From Candidatus Neomicrothrix sp. UBA2110 (GTDB lineage: Bacteria > Actinomycetota > Acidimicrobiia > Acidimicrobiales > Poriferisodalaceae), in assembly GCA_002331465.1 (NCBI GenBank), contig DCYM01000094.1, positions 1 to 15,483 on the forward strand: a stretch of DNA of 15,483 nucleotides, read 5' to 3'. Position 1 is the first letter of the stretch. Every line of letters starts with the position of its first letter. Below the pieces are notes generated by a model. The model did not search any database and was not told the origin of the DNA. It saw only the letters and a program-made list of their open reading frames with translations. Below are positions 7,178 through 14,143 of this stretch, one piece after another. Both the position numbers and the translations under genes were made by a program.

Positions 7178-9004
7178 ATGGCCCTACCATCCATCTACGT
7201 GCGCGAGATACTTCGCCTTCCCCGGTGGACCCTGATGGTAGGACTCCCTCTATTTGTTGTCGCGTCTCTCTTCAGCGCTTGGGCTATCGATACTGCGATT
7301 CATCGCGACCGGGTTGTTCGCAACGTAAAAGTCGCTGGTGAGACCGTCGGCGGTTTAAGCGATATCGCGTTGCGAGCGCGAGTAGAAGCGATTGCTAATC
7401 GAATTACGACCACGAGAATTTCCATAGAGAGCGAAACAGGATCTGGGGCGTGGACTGCGGGCGATTTGGGCGTTTCTATGGACGTTGCAGCGACCTACGA
7501 CACTGCGATGAGTACGCGTCGCCAGCGCACTCTCAGCCGGCCACTTAATTGGCTTTCAGCACTGGCTTCCACCACTTCCGCCGAAATCAAGATCGACGTT
7601 GACATATCGAAACTTGAAGCAGTTCTGCATAGCTACCCAGGGTTCCGGAGCGAACCCGTTGAGCCCTCTGTGCAGGTGCTTCAGGGTCGTCTTGAAGCGG
7701 TGCCGGGTGTCGTCGGCAAGCTCATTGACCTTGGAGAGACATCGCAGGTTCTTGCTGAGGCGATAAGGGGAGGTGGTTCACCAACTATTCGAGTGGGAAC
7801 GGTAGAACTCTTGCCAAGATTCAGCGATGAAGAGGTCGTTGATCTAGTCAGAACTGCAAACAAAGTTGTCGAAACACAACCGGAACTGCGTCTCAACGAT
7901 TACCAGACGCTCTTACCGTCGCATGTTGTCGCAAGCTGGTTCGCGCTAGACACAACAGGCCAAGAACCCACCCTTACTATCAACCAGCCCCTAGTGCTTC
8001 CATCGCTCGAAGAGTTGCTCATCCCGGGCAATACCGGCGCGGGTCAAGCCCAATTCGACGTTCATGGCGACGTTGTAAGCATTATTTCCTCGGACGGTGG
8101 AACCGCTTGCTGTGATACCTCCGCTGTCACCATCGTCTTGTCGGCGCTTGACGAAGGCCCGACGAACGCGCTGCATGTTTTACCTAACCGCCCTGCGGCA
8201 CCGCGAGAAGCTGTTAACCGTCTTCAAGCGCTGGGGGTAGTCGAACGGGTGTCATCCTTCACGACGTATTACTCGTGCTGCGTAGGTCGGGTCACTAATA
8301 TCCAAAAGTTCGCGGAAATCGTGAACGGCAAATGGATCAAACCCGGAGGGCGGCTTTCGCTGAACGAAACCGTCGGGCGCCGCACTGAAGAAAATGGGTT
8401 TGTTACCGGAGGTTTCATATCCAAGGGCCACTTGGTCGAAGATATCGGCGGAGGGGTCTCACAGTTCGCCACGACCATATTTAATGCTGCCGTTCGAGCT
8501 GGGCTGGATTTCGAGTACTACCAAGCCCACTCCATCTACTTTCAGCGTTATCCCTTCGGACTTGAGGCCACAATCTCATATCCTCGCCCGGATCTGATAA
8601 TCACCAATCCGACGCCGTTCGGAGTTTTGATTTGGAATAGTTGGACCGATGAGTCCATCACTGTGGACATTTACTCGACTGCAAATGTCGAAGTGACTCT
8701 TGACGAACCGGAAGTGATTCTTGGCGAATCGACGGAGGAGACCATCGATCTCTGTACACACGTAAAAACCCGGCGTAACAGACTCTGGAAAAACGGTACC
8801 GAGCAGGCTGACCATTTCTTCGCTACATACCGCCCCGAGGAAGGCCTCAACTGTGATGGCACACCCTCTGACCCAGATCAAACCACTACAACTATCGCCG
8901 TTGATGAAACTACTGAAGACGTTTCGGATCCAGTGGGGGGCGATGATTCCCCGACAACGAGTTCCCCCACCACCACAACGACGTCGCTCGATAACGGCGG
9001 CTGA
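7178..9004 (+). CDS. Membrane-anchored VanW family protein
   Basis: VanW proteins are cell-envelope proteins of unknown biochemical role, first named from a glycopeptide-resistance cluster; the presence of one does not imply resistance. The 608-aa protein has a short basic cytoplasmic start, one membrane segment at about 18-38 and a large outside part. Residues about 45-340 look like the tandem peptidoglycan-binding-like (PG_binding_4) region, starting VKVAGETVGGL. The VanW domain covers about 359-490, with FTTYYSCC, PGGRLSLNETVG, GGGVSQFATTIFNA, AHSIYFQRYPFG and LEATISYPRPD. Cysteine pairs (TACCD and YSCCVG) plus later single cysteines suggest disulfides. The tail from about 568 is rich in Thr, Ser, Asp and Pro. 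The ATG at 7178 has no Shine-Dalgarno sequence and may be leaderless; ATG at the codon for Met20 has GGTGGA upstream but would cut into the anchor. Confidence 0.9.
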   Translation: MALPSIYVREILRLPRWTLMVGLPLFVVASLFSAWAIDTAIHRDRVVRNVKVAGETVGGLSDIALRARVEAIANRITTTRISIESETGSGAWTAGDLGVSMDVAATYDTAMSTRRQRTLSRPLNWLSALASTTSAEIKIDVDISKLEAVLHSYPGFRSEPVEPSVQVLQGRLEAVPGVVGKLIDLGETSQVLAEAIRGGGSPTIRVGTVELLPRFSDEEVVDLVRTANKVVETQPELRLNDYQTLLPSHVVASWFALDTTGQEPTLTINQPLVLPSLEELLIPGNTGAGQAQFDVHGDVVSIISSDGGTACCDTSAVTIVLSALDEGPTNALHVLPNRPAAPREAVNRLQALGVVERVSSFTTYYSCCVGRVTNIQKFAEIVNGKWIKPGGRLSLNETVGRRTEENGFVTGGFISKGHLVEDIGGGVSQFATTIFNAAVRAGLDFEYYQAHSIYFQRYPFGLEATISYPRPDLIITNPTPFGVLIWNSWTDESITVDIYSTANVEVTLDEPEVILGESTEETIDLCTHVKTRRNRLWKNGTEQADHFFATYRPEEGLNCDGTPSDPDQTTTTIAVDETTEDVSDPVGGDDSPTTSSPTTTTTSLDNGG

Positions 9005-9034
9005 GACGTCTAGGCATAACTGATAGATATCCTC

Positions 9035-10246
9035 ATGTGGGTGCCTTCTTGTGAAGTTCTAATCGTGGGCGCGGGACCGGCCGGCTGCGCCGCTGCGATC
9101 ACGGGCCAACGGCTCGGACTAAATGTCGTGGTAGTCGATAAAGCGACCTTCCCGCGAGACAAATGCTGCGGCGATGGTCTGACAACTTTGGCCTTGCGTG
9201 AACTTGAACAACTTGGCGTGCATCCAACAGCGACGCGCAGTTGGATGGAAGTAAGCGACATTTTTCTTCGTTCGCCTCGGGGCAAAGAAATTCAGCTACA
9301 TCTCCCCAAAACGCGGGGCCAATACGCTGCTGTCGTTGAGCGTCGCGAATTAGACGCCGAGCTGGTGCAAGTAGCCATTGACGCAGGTGTCGAAATCCGC
9401 CAAGGAGCAGCCTTCCAACACATTGACATTAAGGAGGACGGTGCACGCGTTCAACTTCAAGATGGAACAATTTTTTCGGCGAAAAATGTAATCGCTGCAG
9501 ACGGCATGTGGTCACCAGTTCGTCGAGCGTTGGGCTGCACTCCTGCTGGTTACCGAGGCGATTGGCATGCGTTCAGGCAATACTTTCGCGCCGATGGTAA
9601 ACGAAGCCGAAAGCTGTGGGTTTGGTTCGAGAAGGATTTATTACCCGGTTATGCATGGTCTTTTCCTCTACAGGGTGACCGAGTCAATGTTGGGTTCGGC
9701 GTAGTACGCAAAGAGGGAATCGATGGCAAACAGCTGGCTGCGATCTGGGATGGGCTGCTCCACCGACCGCACCTGAGAGAGGTTCTCGGCAACATCAAGC
9801 CGGAAGGCTCTCACAAGGCGTGGCCCATTCCGGCACGACTTCCTAAGGCGCATTTGAGCCGAGGACCGGTGATGTTCGTTGGCGATGCTGCAACCGCTAC
9901 GGATCCAATGACAGGCGAGGGTATTGGACAAGCTTTGGAGAGCGGACGACTTGCAGCGCAGGCCGTGACAGAGGAAAGTCAGGCGCATTTGGCAGCACGC
10001 CGATACGAAACATCGGTTCGAGTCGCTTTGCAGCTTGATCACCGTCTTGCCGGCTCTCTCAGCAAAGTGTTAGCGAAGCCAGGCTTAGCTGAGACGGCTC
10101 TTCGCGTCGCAAATGTCAACGACTGGAGCCGACGGAACTTCGCGCGGTGGATGTTCGAGGACTATCCGCGAGCTGCGCTGTTCACTCCCAGCCGCTGGAA
10201 GCGTGGGCTATTCAACACCCAAGGGGCGTGGGTAAACACGCCCTAA
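9035..10246 (+). CDS. Geranylgeranyl reductase family FAD-dependent oxidoreductase
   Basis: Members of this flavoprotein family saturate isoprenoid double bonds; mycobacterial MenJ reduces one isoprene unit of menaquinone, and this protein may do the same, though that is inference. The 403-aa sequence shows the FAD Rossmann motif GAGPAG at 12-17 with Asp35 ending beta-2, the family motif FPRDKCCGDGL at 39-49, the second dinucleotide motif ADGMWSPVRR near 155, and VGDAATATDPMTGEGIGQALESG from 282, which contacts the flavin phosphate. The C-terminal part is helical and lacks a clear membrane anchor. The ATG start at 9035 lies 30 nt after the vanW stop, with no good Shine-Dalgarno sequence. It is probably expressed with vanW. 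Confidence 0.88.
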   Translation: MWVPSCEVLIVGAGPAGCAAAITGQRLGLNVVVVDKATFPRDKCCGDGLTTLALRELEQLGVHPTATRSWMEVSDIFLRSPRGKEIQLHLPKTRGQYAAVVERRELDAELVQVAIDAGVEIRQGAAFQHIDIKEDGARVQLQDGTIFSAKNVIAADGMWSPVRRALGCTPAGYRGDWHAFRQYFRADGKRSRKLWVWFEKDLLPGYAWSFPLQGDRVNVGFGVVRKEGIDGKQLAAIWDGLLHRPHLREVLGNIKPEGSHKAWPIPARLPKAHLSRGPVMFVGDAATATDPMTGEGIGQALESGRLAAQAVTEESQAHLAARRYETSVRVALQLDHRLAGSLSKVLAKPGLAETALRVANVNDWSRRNFARWMFEDYPRAALFTPSRWKRGLFNTQGAWVNTP

Positions 10247-10263
10247 ACGGTAGATCAGTTGCG

Positions 10264-10290
10264 CGAGACTGGGCTAACGAGACAGTCTTG
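10264..10290 (+). promoter_or_regulatory. Hairpin immediately upstream of coaA
   Basis: CGAGACTG (10264-10271) can pair with CAGTCTTG (10283-10290) to give an 8-bp stem with one G-T pair and an 11-nt loop. It fills most of the 48-nt gap between the reductase and coaA and ends 4 nt before the GTG start at 10295. No T-run follows, so it is not a standard terminator. It could affect coaA translation if transcribed from upstream, or be a protein-binding dyad. Confidence 0.3.
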
Positions 10291-10294
10291 AGGG

Positions 10295-11227
10295 GTGTCC
10301 GACTGGAACCCGTCTAGTGAGCATCTCAGTTTCACCCGTGCCGAGTGGGCGGCGTTACGAGATGCCACACCTCTGACACTCACCGAAGACGAGTTGAATG
10401 AACTCGCTGGTCGCGTGGAACCGATCACAATTGCTGGGGTTCGAGATATTTATCTGCCTTTGTCTCGCCTGCTTAATCTCCGCGTAGAGGCCCAGTATCA
10501 AATCCAGAACACAACCGCAGATTTCTTTGGACGAAATTCCTCCGACCGTCCGTTTCTGATTGGGGTCGCGGGCAGCGTTTCCGCCGGCAAGAGCACCACC
10601 GCGAGGATCCTTCAAGCGATGCTCGCAAGGTGGCCTCAACACCCCAGGGTGGACCTGATCACCACCGACGGCTTTCTTCAACCGAATGCGGAGCTCGAGG
10701 AAAAAGGTTTGCTTGGAAGGAAAGGGTTTCCCGAGTCCTATCGCCAAGGAGCGTTAGTTGAGTTCCTTCGAAACGTGACTAAAGGCTCGCCGAGCGTGTC
10801 GGCGCCGATCTATTCACACGTCACCTACGACATAACAGACGAGATTCAGGTTGTGGAACAGCCAGATATTTTGATTGTCGAAGGCTTGAATGTCCTCCAA
10901 ACCGGGTCTCCTTCAAACACGCCGTTCGTCTCGGACTATTTCGACTTCACGATTTATGTTGATGCCGATCCTGATGATCTCGAATCCTGGTATGTGGAAC
11001 GATTTCAACAACTGCGGTCCACCGCATTTCTCGAGGAAAGCGCCTATTTCAGCCAATTCGCTCATCTTCCCGAAGACGCGGCGGAAGCTGTCGCACGCAC
11101 CATCTGGAGGTCAATCAACCTGGTGAACCTTCAAGAGAATATTTTGCCAACGCGGGCCCGGGCGGATCTCGTTCTTAAAAAGGGCAGCAACCACGGGATA
11201 GAAGCAGTCCAACTCCGAAGGGCTTAA
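10295..11227 (+). CDS. coaA: Type I pantothenate kinase CoaA
   Basis: CoaA phosphorylates pantothenate with ATP, the first and usually rate-setting step of coenzyme A synthesis. At 310 aa it is nearly the same length as the Mycobacterium tuberculosis enzyme (312 aa) and aligns throughout. It has the P-loop GVAGSVSAGKST at 90-101, VDLITTDGF at 119-127, RKGFPESY at 142-149, APIYSHVTYDI at 170-180, VEGLNVLQ, and the C-terminal NLQENILPTRARADLVL. The start is GTG at 10295; an in-frame TGA at 10289-10291 rules out a longer form. AGGGG abuts the start codon too closely to act as a normal Shine-Dalgarno sequence. It lies 48 nt downstream of the reductase, with a hairpin in the gap. Confidence 0.97.
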   Translation: MSDWNPSSEHLSFTRAEWAALRDATPLTLTEDELNELAGRVEPITIAGVRDIYLPLSRLLNLRVEAQYQIQNTTADFFGRNSSDRPFLIGVAGSVSAGKSTTARILQAMLARWPQHPRVDLITTDGFLQPNAELEEKGLLGRKGFPESYRQGALVEFLRNVTKGSPSVSAPIYSHVTYDITDEIQVVEQPDILIVEGLNVLQTGSPSNTPFVSDYFDFTIYVDADPDDLESWYVERFQQLRSTAFLEESAYFSQFAHLPEDAAEAVARTIWRSINLVNLQENILPTRARADLVLKKGSNHGIEAVQLRRA

Positions 11228-11273
11228 CACTCCTACCTTTCGACTTGAGGCGCTTCTTTCTCTGAACCTCAAC

Positions 11274-11279
11274 TACCCT
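11274..11279 (+). promoter_or_regulatory. Candidate -10 element (TACCCT) for a leaderless HIT-gene transcript
   Basis: TACCCT fits TANNNT and ends 8 nt before GTG 11288. No Shine-Dalgarno sequence precedes that start. It lies in the 60-nt gap after coaA. No well-spaced -35 box was found. Confidence 0.3.
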
Positions 11280-11287
11280 CGCCGGTC

Positions 11288-11713
11288 GTGCACTGCCTGT
11301 TCTGTTCCATAGCCGAGGGCACGTCTTCCTCGAACACGGTCTACGAAGACACAAACACTTTGGCCTTCATGGACATCCTCCCGATGACGCCCGGTCACTG
11401 CTTGGTCATCCCCAAGCGTCACGTACGCGACATTTTTGAATTGGGAGATGAAGATGCCGCGCATGTGATGCTCGCGTGCCGCGAAGTCGCCAAGAGGGTC
11501 AAGGAAAAACTTGAACCGTTGGGGATAAATTTACTCAACAACAATGGTCCCGCTGCCGACCAATCTCAGTTCCATTTCCATATTCATTTGATTCCTCGAT
11601 ATGGGCGGGACCGGTTGCTTCATCCATGGGAGAGGTCCTATGGCAATCCCGATCAGATTCGGATAATTGCTGAGGTACTTCGCGGTGAAAGGGAACTTCC
11701 GCGATCTGAATAG
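11288..11713 (+). CDS. HIT family protein (histidine triad nucleotide hydrolase)
   Basis: HIT proteins are small dimeric nucleotide hydrolases or transferases acting on AMP-linked substrates in the cytoplasm. The 141-aa protein has the triad QFHFHIHLIPR with His96, His98 and His100; His98 is the expected nucleophile. Cys3 and Cys6 in CLFC, with histidines such as His45, probably form the structural zinc site common in bacterial HIT proteins. MTPGHCLVIPKRH and NNNGPAADQSQFH are also family-typical. The start is GTG at 11288. The downstream crotonase gene begins about 36 nt after its stop, so the pair is probably cotranscribed. The exact substrate is unknown. Confidence 0.93.
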   Translation: MHCLFCSIAEGTSSSNTVYEDTNTLAFMDILPMTPGHCLVIPKRHVRDIFELGDEDAAHVMLACREVAKRVKEKLEPLGINLLNNNGPAADQSQFHFHIHLIPRYGRDRLLHPWERSYGNPDQIRIIAEVLRGERELPRSE

Positions 11714-11749
11714 AGGAAGGGGAACATTGATGGGGCTATGTTCGGGACC

Positions 11750-12547
11750 ATGACTCACCGCTATGCAGACTTTTCCGCGCTATCCATTACCGGACCTGAC
11801 GACGACGGCATCTTAGATATCTGTATCGATACGCCGGGCAAACTAAACGCTGTCGATGAGGCGAAACACTTGGCGCTTGCCGATGTTTGGAAAATCGTCG
11901 ACGCCGACCCAGAAACTCGCGTGGTGGTCATCCATGGAGCCAACGGGACGTTTTCTGCCGGCGGCGACATGGGAATGATCGAGAAGATCATGAACGATTT
12001 CGATTACCGCGCCAACGCGCTCCGCGAAGCACGAGACATCGTCTACAACATGATCAATTGTTCCAAGGTGATTATTTCAGCGATCGAAGGCGTAGCCGTC
12101 GGTGCTGGGCTCGCAGCTGCGTTTATGGCAGATATTTCGGTAGTCGGCCGCAACGCTCGTATTCTCGATGGTCACACAAAACTAGGAGTGGCCGCTGGCG
12201 ACCACGCTGCCATTATCTGGCCCCTCCTATGCGGTATGGCAAAGGCGAAGTATTACTTGTTGACCTGCGATTCCATGTCCGGAGAAGAAGCAGAGGCGAT
12301 GGGTCTTGTAAGCGTTTGCGTCGATGATGACCAAGTCATTGAGGAGGCTTACTCCGTGGCTCGCAAGCTAGCTAGCGGCAGCCAGTCAGCTATTCGATGG
12401 ACCAAATACAGCCTCAATAATTGGCTGCGCTCAGCGGGGCCGGCTTTTGACACTTCGGTGGCACTAGAAATGTTGGGATTTACTGGCCCCGATGTTCGAG
12501 AAGGACATGCCGCGATTATGGAGAAACGGAAACCAGATTTCGCCTGA
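11750..12547 (+). CDS. Enoyl-CoA hydratase/isomerase (crotonase) family protein, atypical active site
   Basis: A crotonase-fold protein of about 265 aa that should bind an acyl-CoA. It keeps the oxyanion-hole elements (TFSAGGD and VGAGLAAAF) and the fold motif LGVAAGDHAAIIWP. By alignment by eye to rat crotonase, the two catalytic glutamates are replaced: Glu144 by Ala (in GAGLAA) and Glu164 by His (in LDGHTKLG), so ordinary hydration is doubtful. I recall close actinobacterial relatives with the same DGHTRLGVAAGDHAA pattern, so it is probably a subfamily property. The start is uncertain: ATG 11750 gives MTHRYADFSAL, which fits relatives, and ATG 11738 adds four residues. A strong purine run (GAGGAAGGGG, 11713-11722) lies rather far upstream of both. 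It follows the HIT gene and ends at a hairpin with a T-run. Confidence 0.88.
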   Translation: MTHRYADFSALSITGPDDDGILDICIDTPGKLNAVDEAKHLALADVWKIVDADPETRVVVIHGANGTFSAGGDMGMIEKIMNDFDYRANALREARDIVYNMINCSKVIISAIEGVAVGAGLAAAFMADISVVGRNARILDGHTKLGVAAGDHAAIIWPLLCGMAKAKYYLLTCDSMSGEEAEAMGLVSVCVDDDQVIEEAYSVARKLASGSQSAIRWTKYSLNNWLRSAGPAFDTSVALEMLGFTGPDVREGHAAIMEKRKPDFA

Positions 12548-12550
12548 CTG

Positions 12551-12572
12551 AGGTTGTCTCTAACAACTTTTT
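12551..12572 (+). terminator. Probable intrinsic terminator after the crotonase gene
   Basis: AGGTTGT (12551-12557) pairs with ACAACTT (12563-12569) around the loop CTCTA, with one G-T pair, and a run of five T bases spans 12568-12572. It begins 3 nt after the crotonase stop and covers the last codons of the convergent HAD gene. It is T-rich only on the plus-strand side, so it should act in one direction. The stem is weak in G-C pairs. Confidence 0.5.
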
Positions 12573-13210
12573 AGTCTTCGTTCGAGCGTCCCCAACGCTG
12601 GAATGGGCTGTTCAACTTCGATTGCATGCATGCCGCATGCAATCGCAGCCTCGACATTGGTGCGATTGTCGTCAAGAAATAAGACACGTTCAACGGGAAC
12701 ACCCAGTTGGTCGACAATATGAAAATAAATCCTGTGCTCAGGCTTTCGCATACCCACAAAAGCTGAATTAACCACCACGTCGAAAAGTTCGTCGAGAGCT
12801 AGCCCACCAGCCACGACTGGCCAAGCCTCGGCAATGTTGTTGCTCAAAAGCCCAATCAAGAAGCCGCGCGTGCGTAGTTCTGAGATGCGATCCACAACTT
12901 CAGATATGACCTTGAGTTGTGGAAAGAGGAAGTGAGGGCTTGATGGATCCCAGATCAGTTCAGCACCCGGCAAATCATTTCGAGACCAGTGGAGGTAGTC
13001 CTCGAGGGTTAATTCACCTCGTTCCAATTTCGCGAACTGGGAATCTGGATCATCATCCCTGTACCGATCCTGCCGATCTTTCAATTTCCCCTGGTCTACT
13101 CCGGCTTCTCTGTAGAGCCGATTCACGATTGGGCCGGGAGGCACGGTGATAACGCCTCCCCAATCGAAGACAATGGCATCAATTTGAGACTGACTTGCGG
13201 TAACCGCCAC
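12560..13210 (-). CDS. HAD superfamily hydrolase (subfamily IA)
   Basis: A cytoplasmic HAD-fold enzyme, probably a small-molecule phosphatase; substrate unknown. The 216-aa protein has motif I VFDWGGV with nucleophile Asp16, motif II LLSNN with Ser123, motif III with Lys156 in MRKPE, and motif IV FLDDNRTNVEAA with Asp180/Asp181. The usual second Asp of motif I (DxD) is Gly18, a variant common in DxGGV members of subfamily IA. The four-helix cap lies between motifs I and II (about 25-100). The start is GTG at 13210, 6 nt after the stop of the sulfurtransferase gene and without a good Shine-Dalgarno sequence, so translation is probably coupled. Its 3' end overlaps the terminator of the convergent crotonase gene. 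Confidence 0.9.
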   Translation of the reverse strand: MAVTASQSQIDAIVFDWGGVITVPPGPIVNRLYREAGVDQGKLKDRQDRYRDDDPDSQFAKLERGELTLEDYLHWSRNDLPGAELIWDPSSPHFLFPQLKVISEVVDRISELRTRGFLIGLLSNNIAEAWPVVAGGLALDELFDVVVNSAFVGMRKPEHRIYFHIVDQLGVPVERVLFLDDNRTNVEAAIACGMHAIEVEQPIPALGTLERRLKSC

Positions 13211-13216
13211 TCGTGC

Positions 13217-14062
13217 TCAGACTTCGAGGGGGCGGTTTGGGTCAAGCAACCACTCGCTGAGTGAACCGTCATATACCGACACATCATTTTTACCCAAGAG
13301 TGCACTCAAGACAAAAGCATCCGAGGTAGCCGCGATTCCTCCACCGCAATAGGTGATGATCGGCCCCGACGTTCGGGTCGCGTCGCCCAAAAGCTCAGCT
13401 AGCTGGTCGATAGGGAGATAGCGATGAGATTCTGGGTCGAGCAAATCGACGGCGTAGACGTTGCTGGCACCAGGAAGATGCCCCCGGCGTCCGTAACTAG
13501 CGTCTGTTCCGTCATGGTTGCTCCCTGACAACGCGTTGATAATGCATGTTCCGTCGTTCAATGCTGCTTTCGTTCTTTCGAGGTCAGCGATTAACTCCGG
13601 TCGAGGCTCAGCATGAAACGTTGTTGATGCACGAGTTGGCGCAGGGTCTGAAGTAGTAGCAAACCCATCTGCTACCCAAGACGTCCAACCGCCGTCAAGT
13701 ACTGCGCAATTATCGAATCCGAACGTTTTCAGCATCCACCAAACGCGAGTTGCCCACATGGTGAATCGTCGATCGTAGAGCACCACACGAGTACCTGTGC
13801 CCACTCCGAGGTCTTCCATAGCGCTTGTGAAACGTTCCGCTGTGGGCATTGTGAACCGTAAATCGCTGCGGGGGTCACTGAGATCGAAGGTCAAATCAGC
13901 GTACGCGGAATTAGGGATGTGATCATCCGCCCAAATTTGCCGCATCGAGGCCGGGGTATATCCCTCAGGCCCAGAGCGCAGGTTGACGGAGCACTCCAGT
14001 ATGCGAAGTTGGGGATCCTCGATGTTCTGAGCAAGCCATTCAGTGCTAACAAGCGATCTCAA
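13217..14062 (-). CDS. Tandem-rhodanese sulfurtransferase
   Basis: Transfers sulfane sulfur from a donor such as thiosulfate or 3-mercaptopyruvate to a thiol acceptor. The 281-aa protein has two rhodanese domains. The N-terminal one (about 1-135) is catalytically silent, with Asp97 (LYDRRFTMWATRVWW) where a Cys would be. The C-terminal one carries active-site Cys239 in YCGGGIAATS. The CGGG loop lacks both the Arg/Lys residues of thiosulfate sulfurtransferase (CRKG) and the exact CGSG/CGTG form of mercaptopyruvate sulfurtransferase, but is closer to the latter. The start is TTG at 14062 (RSLVSTEWL follows), supported by GGAGGA 5 nt upstream (complement at 14068-14073). It precedes the HAD gene by 6 nt on the same strand. 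Confidence 0.93.
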   Translation of the reverse strand: MRSLVSTEWLAQNIEDPQLRILECSVNLRSGPEGYTPASMRQIWADDHIPNSAYADLTFDLSDPRSDLRFTMPTAERFTSAMEDLGVGTGTRVVLYDRRFTMWATRVWWMLKTFGFDNCAVLDGGWTSWVADGFATTSDPAPTRASTTFHAEPRPELIADLERTKAALNDGTCIINALSGSNHDGTDASYGRRGHLPGASNVYAVDLLDPESHRYLPIDQLAELLGDATRTSGPIITYCGGGIAATSDAFVLSALLGKNDVSVYDGSLSEWLLDPNRPLEV

Positions 14063-14067
14063 CTTCT

Positions 14068-14073
14068 TCCTCC
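14068..14073 (-). promoter_or_regulatory. Shine-Dalgarno GGAGGA supporting a TTG start
   Basis: The minus strand reads GGAGGA, 5 nt of spacer, then TTG (14062). This supports the rare TTG initiator of the sulfurtransferase, because no ATG or GTG lies nearby in frame. Confidence 0.75.
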
Positions 14074-14143
14074 AAATAAATTTGAGGTTGCAGAATAGGT
14101 TGTGTCTTCGTTAGGCGCTTCCCAAATGCGACCGACACCAGAT

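Noticed and set aside
7178..9004. Reading the VanW gene as a vancomycin-resistance determinant
   Set aside because: No vanH, vanA, vanX, vanR or vanS genes are nearby, and VanW domains are widespread in organisms without such clusters.
9668..10042. 124-codon minus-strand frame opposite the FAD reductase
   Set aside because: Antisense to conserved flavin-binding motifs, with no family resemblance.
11887..12327. 146-codon plus-strand frame inside the crotonase gene
   Set aside because: Arg-rich shadow in another frame of a gene with clear family motifs.
12560..13210. HAD protein as inactivated because motif I lacks the second Asp
   Set aside because: DxGGV variants are common in subfamily IA, and motifs II to IV are intact.
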